From: Armillaria gallica
Taxonomy: Eukaryota; Basidiomycota; Agaricomycetes; Agaricales; Physalacriaceae
Direction: 5' to 3'
Assembly: GCA_037576215.1 (NCBI GenBank)
Contig: JBANDB010000017.1
Coordinates: 496,001-560,000, forward strand
DNA length: 64,000 nucleotides
Position numbers and translations under genes: made by a program. The notes under the pieces were generated by a model. It was not told the origin of the DNA and made no database searches. It was given only the letters and a program-made list of their open reading frames with translations. This document shows positions 13,461 to 25,369 of this stretch, piece by piece. Position 1 is the first letter of the stretch; the number at the start of each line of letters is the position of its first letter.

Positions 13461-16348
13461 AACTACTTATGATTTTGCCTTTTACAAGTCACCGTCCCCA
13501 CCGATCAACCATGCAGTCAATTTCCGGCCTGCTGCACCATCCCATGAGATACAAGACACTCCGGATGAAGACCATGCGTCGGCCTCGCTTGTCGTTGTCG
13601 AACGAGAGGTTACCACAGTTGCCGATTCACCGAAATCCGTGCTTGCTTCAGCGACAGTCATCGAACGGGTCATCTCTCGACATTCGGCCTCCAACCGCGA
13701 TGATCCCTCCTCCAGTCAAACTTCTCCTTCACCTAGTGTCGGAACCAACGGTTCGGACGTTTCGAGTAATATTCCACATGTTATCGTCTCAGGGGCATCA
13801 CCGACAGCTGCGGAGCCATCGCTACCGACTCATATTCTGTGTGACGGTCAGATTCTGCCGAATTCACCAACATCAGAAGCCACAGCCAGGGAGGCCGCCG
13901 GTCAAATTACGGAGTCTAGCGAATCAATTGTCTTACCCAAAGCGGTACTCCCGAGTCTATGTACGACTGGTCCAATGTCGAGAAAGAGTTCGAAGAATCG
14001 CTTCCGTCTAGTATAGGACACTACGACAGGAAGACGCTCATGTCAGTGCTCTTTTGTCACTCGGTTTAATGATAAGTAACATCTAGTGGTCAGAGACGAA
14101 TTTACCCTTGCAAAATTCACAGTACCTGCTATGCAAACTGACTTCAATACATACAGGCGCATCTCGCCTCAAACGTACGTGTACCATCTAACGAGGCCGG
14201 CAGAATTTGACTCGTCGTCGTAGCGGAGAGGAAGAAGTTCTGCCTGTGGGTTGGACGAAGCATACGCATTCAGACGGTAAACCGTATTTTTATCATGACC
14301 GGGATGTGCGTCTTTCCAGTTTGATCATGGAATTGAATCTGAGATTTCTGATAGAAAATGATCACAGAAGAGTGGTTATATGAGAGAGACATTGCCGAGA
14401 AGGTAGCCAGATACATCACCATACTCAAGGACGCCATTTTGAAAAGGTCCGAATCCTTTGGTCGCGTCAAATCCTGGTATCTATATGTAGAAATCGCGCA
14501 GTACAAGCTGCCTGGGAGGTGCGGCGGTAACCGGCACTTTCGTTGCAGATATTACTTTGTCAATCACGATGAGGAGTGCGTCTTCTGGCTCTCCGAGTGC
14601 AAGCTAGATATCCATCTGTGGGAACTCAGAGGAGAAATGAACCCTGATTTGATCGCGAAGTAAGTTGGCAGCTTGAACACGTTGCGCCGCGAGGCTGACT
14701 TATTCCCGAGGGTGGCTACAAAGAGAATACTGGTAATTATTTCCACATTCTTTGATGATCGTCGATAGTGATATCTCCGAGGATCCATCATTATTTTTTC
14801 AGCGACCTTCACCGACTTACGAAAGCACAGTGGAAATCAGTCCAAAATCCATTTTGCTTGCTGAAACAGGTTGAATCGTCTTTACACTCCTGATCAATGA
14901 TTTCGGCCCCTTGACGGAAATCGTGAAATGTAGAACTCAATTTTGGCGGGGAGAATTCTGTTTTCCAGACGGAAATTGTATAAAGATGTCAACCATGTCC
15001 CCAACTTCTGTCGTAACTGTAGAACTCAACTCTTCTTTTCCGCAGATGTAACCATGTCCGAAGTTTCAACCGTGACTCGCAGCAGTGACACGCTGAAAAC
15101 CATGAGAGAAACTATCTTTAGAGCAGAAAGTAAGAACAATGGACTCATTTTATAATGATATCTTTAACGTAACCTTTATCTCAGAATTGGACGCATCCGA
15201 AGTGGCAGGCAAGCCTGGTCTATCATATCTGCCAACTCTTTTCGCTGAAATAACCTTCAGCGTCGTACATGATGTCTTTGTGTGAGTATCACATCTTTTT
15301 TGTTGCTTCGCACCAGCTGATTGTAACGACAAGTACGCGTTCAAATTCTCAACTATCACGGTCAACGGGATGTTCGAACCGATCGAGATGAATCTGTGTT
15401 TGGACACGATCATAAAAACAGGAAGCGCACCGTTCCGTTCAGGACGATGAACCTCTTACTATTCTATGCACCGATTAAACACTACACTTCATTACATGAG
15501 GTCTGGGTGGATAAACTTATTTCAAGGGGGCCGTGGCAGCGTCTCATAGAGCAGATTACGGATAAATGGCAACAGCACGTCGGACTGGTACGTGTGATCC
15601 CTTGATATGCTCTAAGGCAAAGTTGTATGATGACACGACTAGGCGACCATCCTTCTTGCGGTTAATATGGCCTTTCTCGCTATACCTTCGGTCGACGAGA
15701 TGGGTCCGGGTCAGCATCACCGTTTTGTGACCCAAATTCTATGCTATTTATCTGTCGCCAGTAGCATGGCTACTATCATCCTCGGTCTTATGCTCGTGAG
15801 CCACCACAATGCCCTGAAGCATGTCGACGTTGCAGTTGTGGTGCGCTTGATCTCCTCGTACTTTAATAACAATCTCACTGTCTCGCAGACGGAATTTCTC
15901 CAGCGGCACTGGCAGAAACATGTAGGGTTTGAACGATTGTCGATCATGTACAGCACCTCCTTACGCACTTCTTATGTGGGGGTAAGTCCACGATCTCTGA
16001 ATTTCGTCTCCTTAACTAACACAGGAGGTCAGCATGGTATCTTTTCTTGCTTCATTCTTCTCGATGTGCTTGGAATCTGGCCACCCGGTTTCGCTGAAAA
16101 TTTTCGTGTCATTAGCGTTCCTTCTGGGGACTGCGCTCTGTTTATGGTGCATTTACCTGTTCTGGGACGGCAGTGATCGGTGGATACAGCGATGCTTGGA
16201 GTCTTGGCCTGAAGATCTTTTTGGTTTAACAGAGCGGCGTTCAATTCTGTCATATGATAACATTCGCCGTTTTCGAGCTAAATTCCGGAGGGCAGTCTTA
16301 AGAATGACGGAACCCATCTTACCTACGACATCTGACGGAGCGGTGTGA
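13460..16348 (+). pseudogene. WW-domain membrane protein, copy 2 (frameshifted)
   Basis: Same exon plan as copy 1: WW exon 14224-14305, next exon 14355-14659, last exon from about 16033. Several single-base changes break the frame: a lost base near 13935 in exon 1 (TTACCC against TTATCCC in copy 1), a lost A in an A-run of the DLHRL exon near 14855, and an added C near 15957, just before the LLMWG motif. The 5' end of exon 1 has no in-frame ATG upstream of 13639. Intron 14175-14223 keeps the GTACGT donor and a CTAAC branch site. The protein cannot be made intact; assembly errors could explain one lesion but hardly all. Confidence 0.7.
14935..15055 (+). repeat. Partial duplication of an intron/exon boundary inside copy 2
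   Basis: The GTAGAACTCAA... intron end and the AACCATGTCC exon start both occur twice within about 100 bp, while copies 1 and 3 have them once. This is a further mark of decay in copy 2. Confidence 0.5.
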
Positions 16349-16349
16349 G

Positions 16350-17094
16350 GTGAGGATAAAACAAAGAAAAAGAAACAAAGTGGGGTTAGAAGTTTTTCAT
16401 GTCTTTCTTTCGTACTTATACCTGTATGTGTCATTATATTTGTGGCCTTTGTATCTTCCATAGATTGAACACAGAAGTTCTATTACTATTTTCTTACTCC
16501 GCGGCACATGTAGCGTCTACCTGACTCATTGTGATATTATTGTTAACGTACGTGCTTATCGAAACCATATAAGGGCCTCAATGATGTTATTTTCTCGCGG
16601 AAGAGATCCACAAAAAAAGTGTGGCACTTTAGTTGTTGAGTGCGGGTAGAATAAGGCTGCCTGGGTCCCCGGTCGGCCCCGTTGAACCGTTCGCCGTTCG
16701 GAGACCACAACTGACCAGTCAAAAAAAGTTTTCCTTCAACTTCACTTTTTGGCTGGGAGTCGAACCCAGCTTTCGCGCGTAAAGATGATCACTTAAAATG
16801 ACAGGCGCGTATACTAACCGATTCACTACCAGGTATCTTAATTTTTTGCGAGATAAATTATAAGAGGCGAACTGAACAGCCGAGTTGCTAATGAATTTTT
16901 TTCGTTCTGTCTAACAGAACACCTCTAAATTTGGTACCGGGCTTATATCCATTCATAAATTTGTTTAGCTTCGTCATTGCTCGGCCAAGGAGAGATTCGA
17001 AGCGCACTGGAACGACAAGAGTCACTAATAATGCATTCGTCAACTCGTATACTTAGTCGCCTACCTTTGGAGAGCCCACTTTCTAGGGAGCGTC
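16350..17094. other. Intergenic, copy-2 downstream region
   Basis: The first 500 bp parallels the downstream region of copy 1. It contains the tRNA-Asp relic; I see no other gene. Confidence 0.45.
16750..16836 (-). pseudogene. tRNA-Asp(GTC)-like relic with intron
   Basis: Reading the minus strand: D-arm with CGGTTAGTATAC, anticodon stem CGCGC, loop CTGTCA, an intron-like insert of about 19 nt, then the stem's other half GCGCG and a well-formed T-arm (CTGGG TTCGACT CCCAG). The 5' and 3' acceptor strands (TACCTGG and CCAAAAA) pair at only about four positions. Anticodon and T-arm identify it as tRNA-Asp derived, but the acceptor stem makes it unlikely to be functional. Confidence 0.55.
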
Positions 17095-18180
17095 AACATC
17101 AGATGTAGGACCATCAAAATCCGAAGAATCCAAAGGTAGCATCAAACCATACTCAATTTGAATGTCTTCCGGAAGCTCGATATCTTCCATGCTCGCTAGG
17201 CTTTCTTGGTAGCCCCATAGCGCATCATTTGATGCTCTCGAACTATCCTGGAACGATTAATATAAATTAGCACTTGAGAATGGAAGCAAATAAGTAGGGG
17301 GATCGCGCACTCTCAAAACATCGTAATAACTCTGACGGATCCGAAATTTCTTTGACGGTCGAGATATCTGGGTCGATACGTAGAATCAGCGTGAAAGTCA
17401 TCGTCTTCATCACGTTCATCAGAACTAGGAGCATTTGCGACGAAGACCTTGTGAAGTGGACTCAGGCCATCGGCCCCTTCGTCCTTGTCTTCTTCCCGAC
17501 CAGGCTGTTCTTCGCCGCCAAGAATACGGTAAGCCTAGTTGTTTTTATATCAGCCCTAATGAGTCCGGAATAGTCAAATTTCTCCTGAAGACATTTGAAG
17601 ATAATGAGACAGCAGGCTTTACGATGGGTACCAGAGTAGTCCCGTCGTTCTGTCGGTACACGTGCCTACACGTCGTAACGGGTTGGATGGTAGCATTTAC
17701 TCCACGGTAATGCTTGAAGAGCTGTAGAGGCATTCCTTCTCTGCGGGTGTGAAGTTACTGGTTACATACTAGGTAAGGCATAATAGAGAGCCTTGGGGCA
17801 AGGTATAGTCAGTCCACGTTGGATTGGCCGTACGTTGATAGAGTGGAATCTGCGATTTAAATAGACTTCATCGTCAATCTAAGAGTGCGACCTTTCAGTT
17901 GGCGACACTGTTCGACGTAGAAGTACAACTTACTTCCGAAAAAAAACAGTAACCAGTATACATCCTGTCCTGCAGACCATAGAGCCCGTTCATCACCTAT
18001 TGGTTCCCTCAATTACAGTACAGCTCTAGAGCTACTGCTATGTCGATGGAAAGGGCGAAATAATAGCGACGAGGAGGCACAAAGGTTTCCAACCGGCACG
18101 TCGAGGTACTAAGTATCAGAGGCTCAGTGAAGGAATAACAGAGACGCAGACCAGCCGTGAAAAAAGGCATATTTATACCG
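17095..18180 (-). pseudogene. Family B relic 1 (heavily decayed)
   Basis: Read on the minus strand. A TATAAATA at 18177-18170, preceded by a GTTGCCACCC box, opens it. Then comes an exon-1-like stretch (FVPPRRYYFALSIDIAVALE) followed by stops. About 17560-17300 gives an exon-2-like acidic stretch, where a one-base insertion near 17402 moves the frame before LRIDPDISTVKEISDPSEL (compare MRIDHILSNVPEISDPSQL in intact copies). Next is an EHQMMRYG block, matching EYQLARYG of exon 3, with an early stop. Promoter and exon order survive, the reading frame does not. Confidence 0.65.
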
Positions 18181-18765
18181 CATTCCCTGGGTGGCAACTA
18201 GGCAGAGCAAAAAAAAAAAGAATGAGCGAAGCAAAGGAGAGTGCCGGATTGAAGTAACGCGGTGGTCCGTGCACTAACCGGGCCGGAACGAGAGAGCAAC
18301 TGACCTTGTCTTTCAACATCAACGATTGCAAGTTTGCAACATGTCGTCGCTCATCATCATGGCATATTGTACGGCTTGCAGAACCGCAACAAAGGCAGCC
18401 ACTCATGCATCGGACTTTGCGCGAAATAGTCGCCAGACACTATCCCTTCAAAACAGGCGGTAGTTTACATATAATAGCAGAATAATCCGACAGGTAAATA
18501 TTGGGCCGTTATATGACCTAATGAAGGTATATTGGGGCGATATTGTATCAGGCACAGGCCGTATTTCATATCACTGATAATATTTCGGGTACGAATCCAG
18601 CAATTGACAGAACAGACTCTAAATTCGAAGTACCGAATACATAGCATGGGGTGTCGCGTCGTCTCTACGTGTAGTCTACCACCACCACACCACAAACGTA
18701 CCTGGTTCATCAACGACAACGCGTAACGCGGCGGTGCTCCGTCTTGGTCGAGACAAACCCATGTA

Positions 18766-21512
18766 ATGGCGCCCTTGGGCACACGACCAACAAACACCGG
18801 GAGAGGCAATCGTGCGAGATCCGTGGCAAAACCCCCTCAACGCCAACAAGCTCGGAGCCCAGGAGGTGAAAATCGTCCAGCAAGCGACTCAAAAGTCAAG
18901 CCTCGCATACCGACCAAGAGACCTGCAACTAGTACAGAGAACAATGTCAAAAAAAGGCCGAAGAGTACGAGGACGGATACTGCACCGATTCCACTGGAGA
19001 ATGTAACTCAATCTGCTTCGTCAAACACCGACTTCCAATTTCTGGATCCTTACGCTCAGGCTCCAGAGCAATGGGTGCCTCCATTTAGCGTGCAAGAGTC
19101 CATGGCCCGCTCTGATAACATCGCAACGTGAGTAGATTGCTGTAAAACTTCATGATGACTCGCTCATACCTTTTTCTATCCAGGAGAAAAGCCGTTGACC
19201 CTAATGCTTATGATATCAGTGGACCAGAAGAGGAATACAACGCCCATCACACACATTTTACACCAACCGTCATCCAAGAACAGCCCACACAACTGTCGCG
19301 ACATGTACCCTTGACACCAGATATTGATCCGAGTCTCCGTGCCCAATCTGCTTCCCAATACCAAATTCCCGTCGCCCGTTCTGCTTCATCCATATCAAAC
19401 CTGATGGCTCCTGTTAATGTTGACGATAATCCTTTCCATGACTCTGACGATCCCGCTATAATGAATTTAACCTCCACTTTTATCGAAACGATCACTTACG
19501 AAGAATCCGCTGCCAGTCAACCATACAATATAACACCATCAAAGCCACGGAACACGAAGCTGGTTCCTCAGTCATCGGGACTATTTGCTTCTGGTTCTTT
19601 GGATAACGATCGTCATGCTGAGTCTCAGCTTACCCACATCCAGCTTTCCAATGGCAGAACGCACACACCTGCAGATCCATCAGCTAAATCACATAAAACG
19701 CAGCTAAAAGCCCCCCCTCCCACGAAAGCGTCAGCGGATCGGAACAAAGAACCCGCTCGCAAATCTGTGTTCAGTGCTTCATCATCGTCTTCTTCACGGA
19801 CATCGACACCCTTTATTCCAAATACACCTAGAAACACGTCAGCAGGTCCATCGACTACTGCTCACAAATCCATCTTCAATACCTCAGCATCCGGGACTTC
19901 CTCACGCTCATCGACACCTCTACCGGTCAGTACTCCTAGAAAAGCATCCTTTTTCTCGAAGCCTGTCACACGAGAAGCAAAACCAACCAACTCACGAGAA
20001 GCGACTCCTGGCCATGCTCCGAGACTCATGCTGCCACCACCACCACCAGTTCTACAAAGCATCCCCAAAATCCTGACGGATAGGATCATTAAGTTGGAAG
20101 GAACTGTCGAACAAGCCATGGCGTCGATTACAGAGTTGCGGCAGCAGCTGAAACAGAGAGATGAGGAAGTTGCTACGCTCAAGGAACAGCATCAGTATAT
20201 CGGAAAAGAGCTACAAGACCAGGATAAGCGACTCGAAAGCCTAGAAAAGCAGTGCTTTAGAGAGAGGAACGAAAATGACGAGGAAGACAAACCAAAAGTG
20301 AAGATGCAAGACAATGTGTTCAACGTAAGCCGAATAAATCTCCCCGCCGGTCTAGACTGATCATCTTCCGCATCTAGACTGGGATGCGTCAAATCATGCT
20401 CAAGGCGATGGGACTGGGACTGAAGGCGACCAGCAAGGATGTCATGAAGCTTGAGCCAGGCTGTCCTGGCGGAGGATGGGTCACTGATGATGACGAGGAG
20501 GAAATCGTCTATCTTCGACCTGATTGGCTGTCGTCATTTGCTGGAAATTCGCGTTGGCATCAGTGGGCGATCAAGTTTGCCAGGACGAATGGCCCAGTCT
20601 ACAACACAAATATGTCGAAAAAGTATCTGAAAAAGAAAACCGATCAGGAGATCCTGGAGCGCATCGAGGCTAACTTCAGATACTGGAAAGGGAAGATCAA
20701 CAAAGGTCAGAAGGACCCACCTGAGGAAGATGACAGCGAGACCTCGGATGCCGAACAAGGTCGCCGGCCGGTGCTACAGGACCTGGATTTGCAGCGCAAC
20801 CGGCGGTATCAAAGAAAGCTACGGGTAAGTTGCTATATGATCAACTTGAATCGAAGGAAGTCATTGAATGAACCATACAGAAACATGCTGAACGCTGTGA
20901 CGCCCGATCTAAACTTGACGCTGATTCACCAGAGCTAGACTTCTTCTATTCGCCAGCATACCAGTCGACAGATGAGTCTGATCTAGATGATGCAATCGAC
21001 ACAGATACGGACACTGAGGAGAACACGGTGCCAGCACGGCGTGCCAAAAGACCATGGATATCACGTCCACCATTATATCGAGGGGTTGTAGTGAGTGAAG
21101 GTTTAACGTAATCGATGATTGGACATTGATTTCCTGTTTTGCATAGCTGCAAGCGTATATTGACAAGCTTGATGTGGTGGTTATGGCAAACAGGAAAGTG
21201 GCGGAGAAAGAGAATCGAGGGAAGGCAGGTCCACACCCTCGTAAACCTGGTTTGCAGAAGGATACACAGCTGCCAAGGTTCAAGCAGGGACGACCAGAGC
21301 ATATGAAGATACCAAGAGATGCTTTAGATCCATCATGGTTACAAGCACATGATGAGCAAGACACAGAATTAAGGATTCGAAGATGCGAAGAACAGGCAGA
21401 AGAGCAAGAGACAGCTGACGTCGAAGAGATAGACAGAGAAGGTCTGGAAGGAGAGCCTCAAGGTGATGGCCGCCGTGAGGTAGAAAGTGATCATGATGAC
21501 TTGTATGCTTAA
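18766..21512 (+). CDS. Transposon accessory protein (second ORF of the CACTA-like element)
   Basis: Five exons, all phase-consistent: 18766-19127, 19184-20324, 20378-20824, 20881-21090, 21147-21512, giving about 841 residues. The first 500 residues are Ser/Thr/Pro-rich and low complexity, with repeated SSSRTSTP-like blocks. A coiled coil follows (about 'ILTDRIIKLEGTVEQAMASI' onward, ending in a KR/DE-rich stretch). Then comes a compact domain with WHQWAIKFARTNGPVYNTNM, and an acidic tail. The domain resembles proteins encoded beside transposases in agaricomycete elements. It may bind DNA or assist transposition, which is inference. Its stop codon overlaps the last codons of the transposase on the other strand by four bases. 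Confidence 0.7.
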
Positions 21513-24500
21513 TTTTCGTCATCCATATGTTCGTCGTCCATATCAATATCTGCTTCGGGAGACTCCTACAAGAATTTCAATATGACAAGTTTCCCGAGTA
21601 TAACTTGATTGAGCTCACGTTTTCATATGTGATGGTGATCCAAATGTCATGGTTGCGAACGATGACTGGTGCCAACACAAAATGCCCGCTTAGCTGTTTC
21701 ACTTCAATGACTTCCAATGGTCCTAGCTGTTCTGCTGTCCATACAGCGATACCTAAATCAACAGCCCACAGACACCAGGGAAATTGCAATGCGGCTGTGA
21801 TCTGGTCGGTCTGGAAGCGTCGCACCAATGCAAGGTTTGCTGTAAACGTGTCGTCCTCGACCTGTTGGCTAACCTGAAACAGATAGTTAATTTGAACAGG
21901 GATACGTTTATCCATATATGCATATTGTGCTGATTGTCCCCGGAAGGCCGTACTGGAACCATAGCGCCGTTTTTCGATCCATAGATGTGTGAATGATTTG
22001 ACCATTCCAGCGAAAGATGCTGACAGCCTATTGACTGTGGTCATGTTGACATCGTATTGCAGGCAGAAGTATGGCTTCCACAGTTCACGTAGAAAAAGAA
22101 AGACAAGTCGGTAAAGATTGTTTCCGATTCCTCGGAGATCAATCAATTTGCTTGTCCGAGGAAAGTCAATGTGATCTATCAAATGACAAATCAGTATCAG
22201 CCTGTACAATTGCCAGCGCAAATCAAACCTGGATTTTCTACTGCTTCCATGCGATCAATATACATCTCTAAAGTTCCACGCCGCTCAGTAGTACCGCCCT
22301 TGAGATATGAATGCAGTAGGTGAAGAGACTCTTGGTCTTCTTGAGTCCATGGCCGGGGGAGTCGCTCTAGGTTTGTGATCTGTGCCTTCATGATAAGTAT
22401 TTGCGTAAAAACGGATCAAATATCTTACCAGATCTTGAATGAACGTTGTTTTCCACCAGTTTCGCATCATGGTGCACTCTAATTCGCCGCCCGAGTGCCC
22501 ATTTTTGTTGAAACGGATCAGAGTACGATTGTTTCGTTCATAGGGATATGTCCCGAATACTGGGGAAGGTCCGAAGCGGAGGAATTGTGCCTCAAAGTGC
22601 ATGGAGATGTGGAAGTAAGGTGTGAGAAGGCATCGCATCGAAGTCCAGGATTGAACAGCACGCCGAAGCGCACCACATCCGCGCTTGACCTCAGCGGGAC
22701 TAATTTCGTGAGAAGAGAGAATCCGGATTGCAACTGTAAATTGAAGAAGTGCCTCGTAATGTTTGATGAGCGAGCGATCCATAATTGCATCTGCTGCTGT
22801 TGGAAGTTCCTCTTCTGGAGTTGTCGGATTTTTGGAGAGAATATGACTCCGCCAGCGTTGTAAAAATAGTCGTTCATGACGAGACTTTGCCTTGGAAATA
22901 TTTGTGTTTCCAGCGGGCAACGGGGCGTCAAAGTCTGGTATCTCGCCGTCTACCTGCCAAGCAACAAAAACTGCCACAAAAAATACTGATATCATTGTCT
23001 TCCATTGATCCGCTTTGACTGATCCAGCACCACGAGAAATCTATAGATAAGAATCAAAATGACGGTAGTGTAGAGTCCCTGCAAGTATTTACCTTTGGTG
23101 GGAGACGACTTACAGAAGGTGGCCAGATCAGCCGAGCAAAAAAGGCATCCATCGTAGCTAGGCTTTCTGTTGTGAACATTCCGTTGTTATAAAGAACATT
23201 TTTGACTGTATGTTTGACTAAGCCTGAGAGAATGATTAGCACTGGCAGACAAAATGAGCGATGCTAAACTCATACAAAGAAAGATGGCATGCATCCAATC
23301 AATGACTGATGAGATCCCAGGGAGCCAGTTGGCGAGTTCATCTAACACAGAAAATCTGATACCCCTTCTGCGTGAAATTTCCTCCGCCGTTTCAGCATCA
23401 GCGCCACGTGCACGGAAAGCATACTTCAGGTATCGCCAAGGATCTCGAGCCTCAAAATCTGATGACAGGATCAATGAAAAAGAATACCCAGGAAAACAAG
23501 ACTTCACTTTGGGGATTGAATGATGCCGGGTCCGTGAGACTGTACAATGTGGCTGGACAGTCCGCACACATAAAAGATATTGACATGTAGCTTCCGAGTC
23601 CATTGATTTTTCGACTAGCTGGTAGATCGGACACATCCATAGCGAGCTGTCCATGGAATACCGAAGGTTGTGGCTTCTGATAGACCGGAAAGACAAGGCC
23701 TAGTAATCCCATCAATCAAAAGAATGATACTGTATTAGTGTTAGCAAAACATACCGAGATAAAGTTTCTTGAGGTCGTTAACAAACGGGACAAGAACGTT
23801 GTTGAGCTGATCAAGCATTGGTTCATGGGGCCCAGGTAGAACAAGCGCAAGAATAGTCTCCTCACGGAGATAACGAATTGATCGAGGGTTGTTGCAGATA
23901 GTGATGTATAAGGCGCCCGTGGAATGACACCCACCTTTGACAGCTTGGAACCTTTTAGATAGTGAAATCAGAGCTAGTAAGACAAGGGAAGGACCGGCTA
24001 ACACACCAATCAATGTTCATCTGCAAAATGAGACCATTGGGCAGAGCAACGAATCGCTGGTGTATCTCGTTGACATCAACATCATTGATCTCCCACTTGC
24101 CAGTGCGCCGTCTTTCCAGGCCCGCCTGTATGGCCCGCCATGCCCAACCATCCATAACGTCTTTCATTGGTCGGTCGGGATCATCAAACACGTCGTATCC
24201 ATCCGCTGGCATAGCGTTTGCAGGCTGTCGTGTTGGCACATCATCTGGACCTCTCCAGTGCTGCCATTGCTCGACCTTCCCAGGCTGTAAGCACATTCGT
24301 CGTATTGCCCTGGAGGGAGGTACAAAGGGAACGGTCAGTACTGGTGTTCGCTTTTCAGCACCATTTGACAGTCGCTTGACTGTATACAGTACACCATCAC
24401 AATCGGGCCTGTTACAAGCTGGAGATGAAAGCTTAGGAAGTTCTGAGGCGTAATGAACCTCCCAGCATGACCTGCAACAAAACAGATACGTGATAAATCC

Positions 24501-25367
24501 TCCGGTCGATACTCCGAGTCGTTTCTCCACAGTAGGAAGTGTCTGTGCAAATCTGTCAAGCCCAGGAATCGATTCCGTAGGGTGAGAAGCTTGGAGTTGA
24601 CGCTGCGCTGACTCGAGAAGAATACGGTAACCTTGTAGCATTGAAGCGGCGGCCTTGTGAGTAATGCCGTCGAAAGCAGCAGCTGAAAATACGCGTATAT
24701 ACGCATGTCGTATGGAGGGATGGTCATCGAATGCCCATGGCAGTTCACAAAAGTCGAAATCTTGTTCGTCGACAAAAGCATTGCCAGGCTGCGAGGGGTC
24801 AAATAGTGTCGCCCTTGATCTGAAATATGGATCGTCAGCAATGTTTTCTCCTTCATCGCTATCAGAACCGCTGTCTTTGTCAGAACCAGAGGTAGTGCCC
24901 TCGTCGTCGTTTCCAAGATTGTCATGATCATCTTCTGACTCCGAATTGTCGTATTCACTGTACTCGTGAGGCTCATAGTCACCAAATGAATTCATAACAT
25001 CGCATTCCGTGTCCCATTCACCATTAGAATAGTCAGACACGTCCTGGTCTCGCTCCTGGGCTTCTAGGTGAGTGGGAGGAGATGCTTGAGGCTTTGCTGC
25101 TGGTCCTTCGCTCGGTGACGATGTTAGATGCGTACTGATAAGCAATAGAGTCAGAAACGGGTCCTGGAGACAACAGATGATCACTCACCTCCAGAACGAC
25201 CTATGCGACTCTTTCCCTCGTCTCTTCTGGCGAAAATGTGCTTGCCTTTCCTTCTCAAGCTCAGCTTTCCGATGATTGTCTGCAGTTTGGGAATCTTGTT
25301 TCAAGTTGTAGCGCTTGCAGTTTGCGCATGGGCACCAGACAAGAGCAGTTGAAGAGCCAGTCGGCAT
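21509..25367 (-). CDS. tnp2-type transposase
   Basis: A multi-exon gene. Exons read with confidence: 25367-25189, 25134-24007, 23951-23755, 23699-23488, 23450-23276, 23223-23093, from 23040 down; the last exon ends at 21509. N-terminus: CPCANCKRYN Zn-binding-like motif, then a long acidic segment. Core: GLILQMNIDW splicing into FQAVKGGCHSTGALY, a NNPRSIRYLREETIL...PGPHEP block and DPWRYLKYAFRARGA. Later come WQVDGEIPDFDAPLP and TYPYERNNRTLIRFNKNGH followed by GGELE-TMMR-WW, then a C-terminal GHFVLAPV...W.TI.YE segment. These are hallmarks of the basidiomycete tnp2/CACTA transposase family. It should act in the nucleus, cutting and pasting the element; the catalytic triad was not assigned. The start at 25367 is the first in-frame ATG before the Cys motif. 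Confidence 0.8.
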
Positions 25368-25369
25368 GA

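Noticed and set aside
16985..17080. A second tRNA-like fold on the minus strand near the tRNA-Asp relic
   Set aside because: A 5-bp anticodon stem can be drawn, but the loop lacks T33 and neither the T-arm nor the acceptor pairs properly.
22495..24453. Plus-strand open frames of 120-163 codons inside the transposase region
   Set aside because: They lie antisense to well-supported transposase exons and have no domain of their own.
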